Shown here: positions 63,963-64,000 of the stretch, piece after piece
Layout of the letters: each line of letters starts with the position of its first letter
Position numbering within the stretch: the stretch's first letter is position 1
Assembly: GCF_025698545.1 (NCBI RefSeq)
Contig: NC_068565.1
Coordinates: 7,378,001 to 7,442,000 of the forward strand
Origin: Gossypium raimondii
Taxonomy: Eukaryota; Streptophyta; Magnoliopsida; Malvales; Malvaceae
Length of the DNA: 64,000 nt
Direction: 5' to 3'
Notes under the pieces: generated by a model
Databases searched by the model: none
Seen by the model: the letters and a program-made list of their open reading frames with translations, nothing else
What the model was told of the DNA's origin: nothing
Program-made: the position numbers and the translations under genes

Positions 63963-64000
63963 CTTTATTTCAGCTTCTATGGCTCTTTTCCAACAGTTTT

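Larger units (their letters stand above)
58366..64000 (-). mobile_element. Copia D: Ty1/Copia retrotransposon, 3' half, continuing past the window
   Basis: The 3' LTR is 58366-58749 (TGTTGGGTTTTGGC to AGTTCAACA). The purine tract CCAAGAAGGAG (minus strand) is directly inside it. RNase H and reverse transcriptase follow, split by a solo LTR at 58982-62714. Integrase, gag and the 5' LTR lie right of the window. Related to Copia A and B by RNase H sequence. Confidence 0.9.

Overview
This is a retrotransposon-rich stretch of a dicot nuclear genome. Every coding region is either a plant S-domain receptor kinase with introns or a plant LTR retrotransposon. The LTR families (TGTAACACCCC-type Gypsy LTRs, clusters of CACGGCCGTGTG-like palindromes, Copia LTRs beginning TGTTGAA) resemble those I know from cotton (Gossypium) and relatives. 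That assignment is from memory and could not be checked. No RNA gene, CRISPR array or prokaryotic feature was seen.

The backbone is a small family of SD1-type S-domain (G-type lectin) receptor-like kinase genes. Copy 1 (7737-10361, +) is a pseudogene. Copy 2 (17070-17240 plus 29260-30835, +) is split by a retrotransposon and lacks its kinase half. Copy 3 (40064-43124, +) is intact, with seven exons and 807 codons. A fourth, divergent kinase fragment lies on the minus strand (57713-58262, possibly continuing near 45620). Copies 2 and 3 share their 5' flank, and copies 1 and 3 share their 3' flank, so whole gene units were duplicated.

Layout. 1-4375: array of 132-bp units, each made of three 44-bp monomers, lying just upstream of a polypurine tract and a 3.2-kb LTR (4517-7736); both belong to the 3' end of a Gypsy element inserted in exon 1 of copy 1. 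11380-16850: Copia A, bounded by the duplication ACTAG, with most of its interior replaced by another LTR fragment and a PIF/Harbinger-like DNA element carrying LSD1-type zinc-finger exon fragments. 17241-29259: Copia B in the start of copy 2, itself containing a Tekay-like Gypsy element (19902-27042). 30836-39900: old retroelement debris. 40064-43124: the intact receptor kinase. 44450-44948: a Copia 3' LTR. 45625-57712: Copia C, holding two large solo LTRs. 58366 to the window end: Copia D, holding a third solo LTR.

Target-site duplications read directly from the sequence fix the insertion order in most nests. The only gene here likely to make a working protein is copy 3, predicted to be a plasma-membrane receptor kinase. 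Copies 1 and 2 carry the same exon structure but are disrupted. I found no evidence for an undescribed enzymatic or defence system. The most unusual items are the 3 x 44-bp higher-order repeat inside a Gypsy 3' region, the shuffled LSD1 exons in a DNA transposon, and the phased short repeats inside the giant LTRs.
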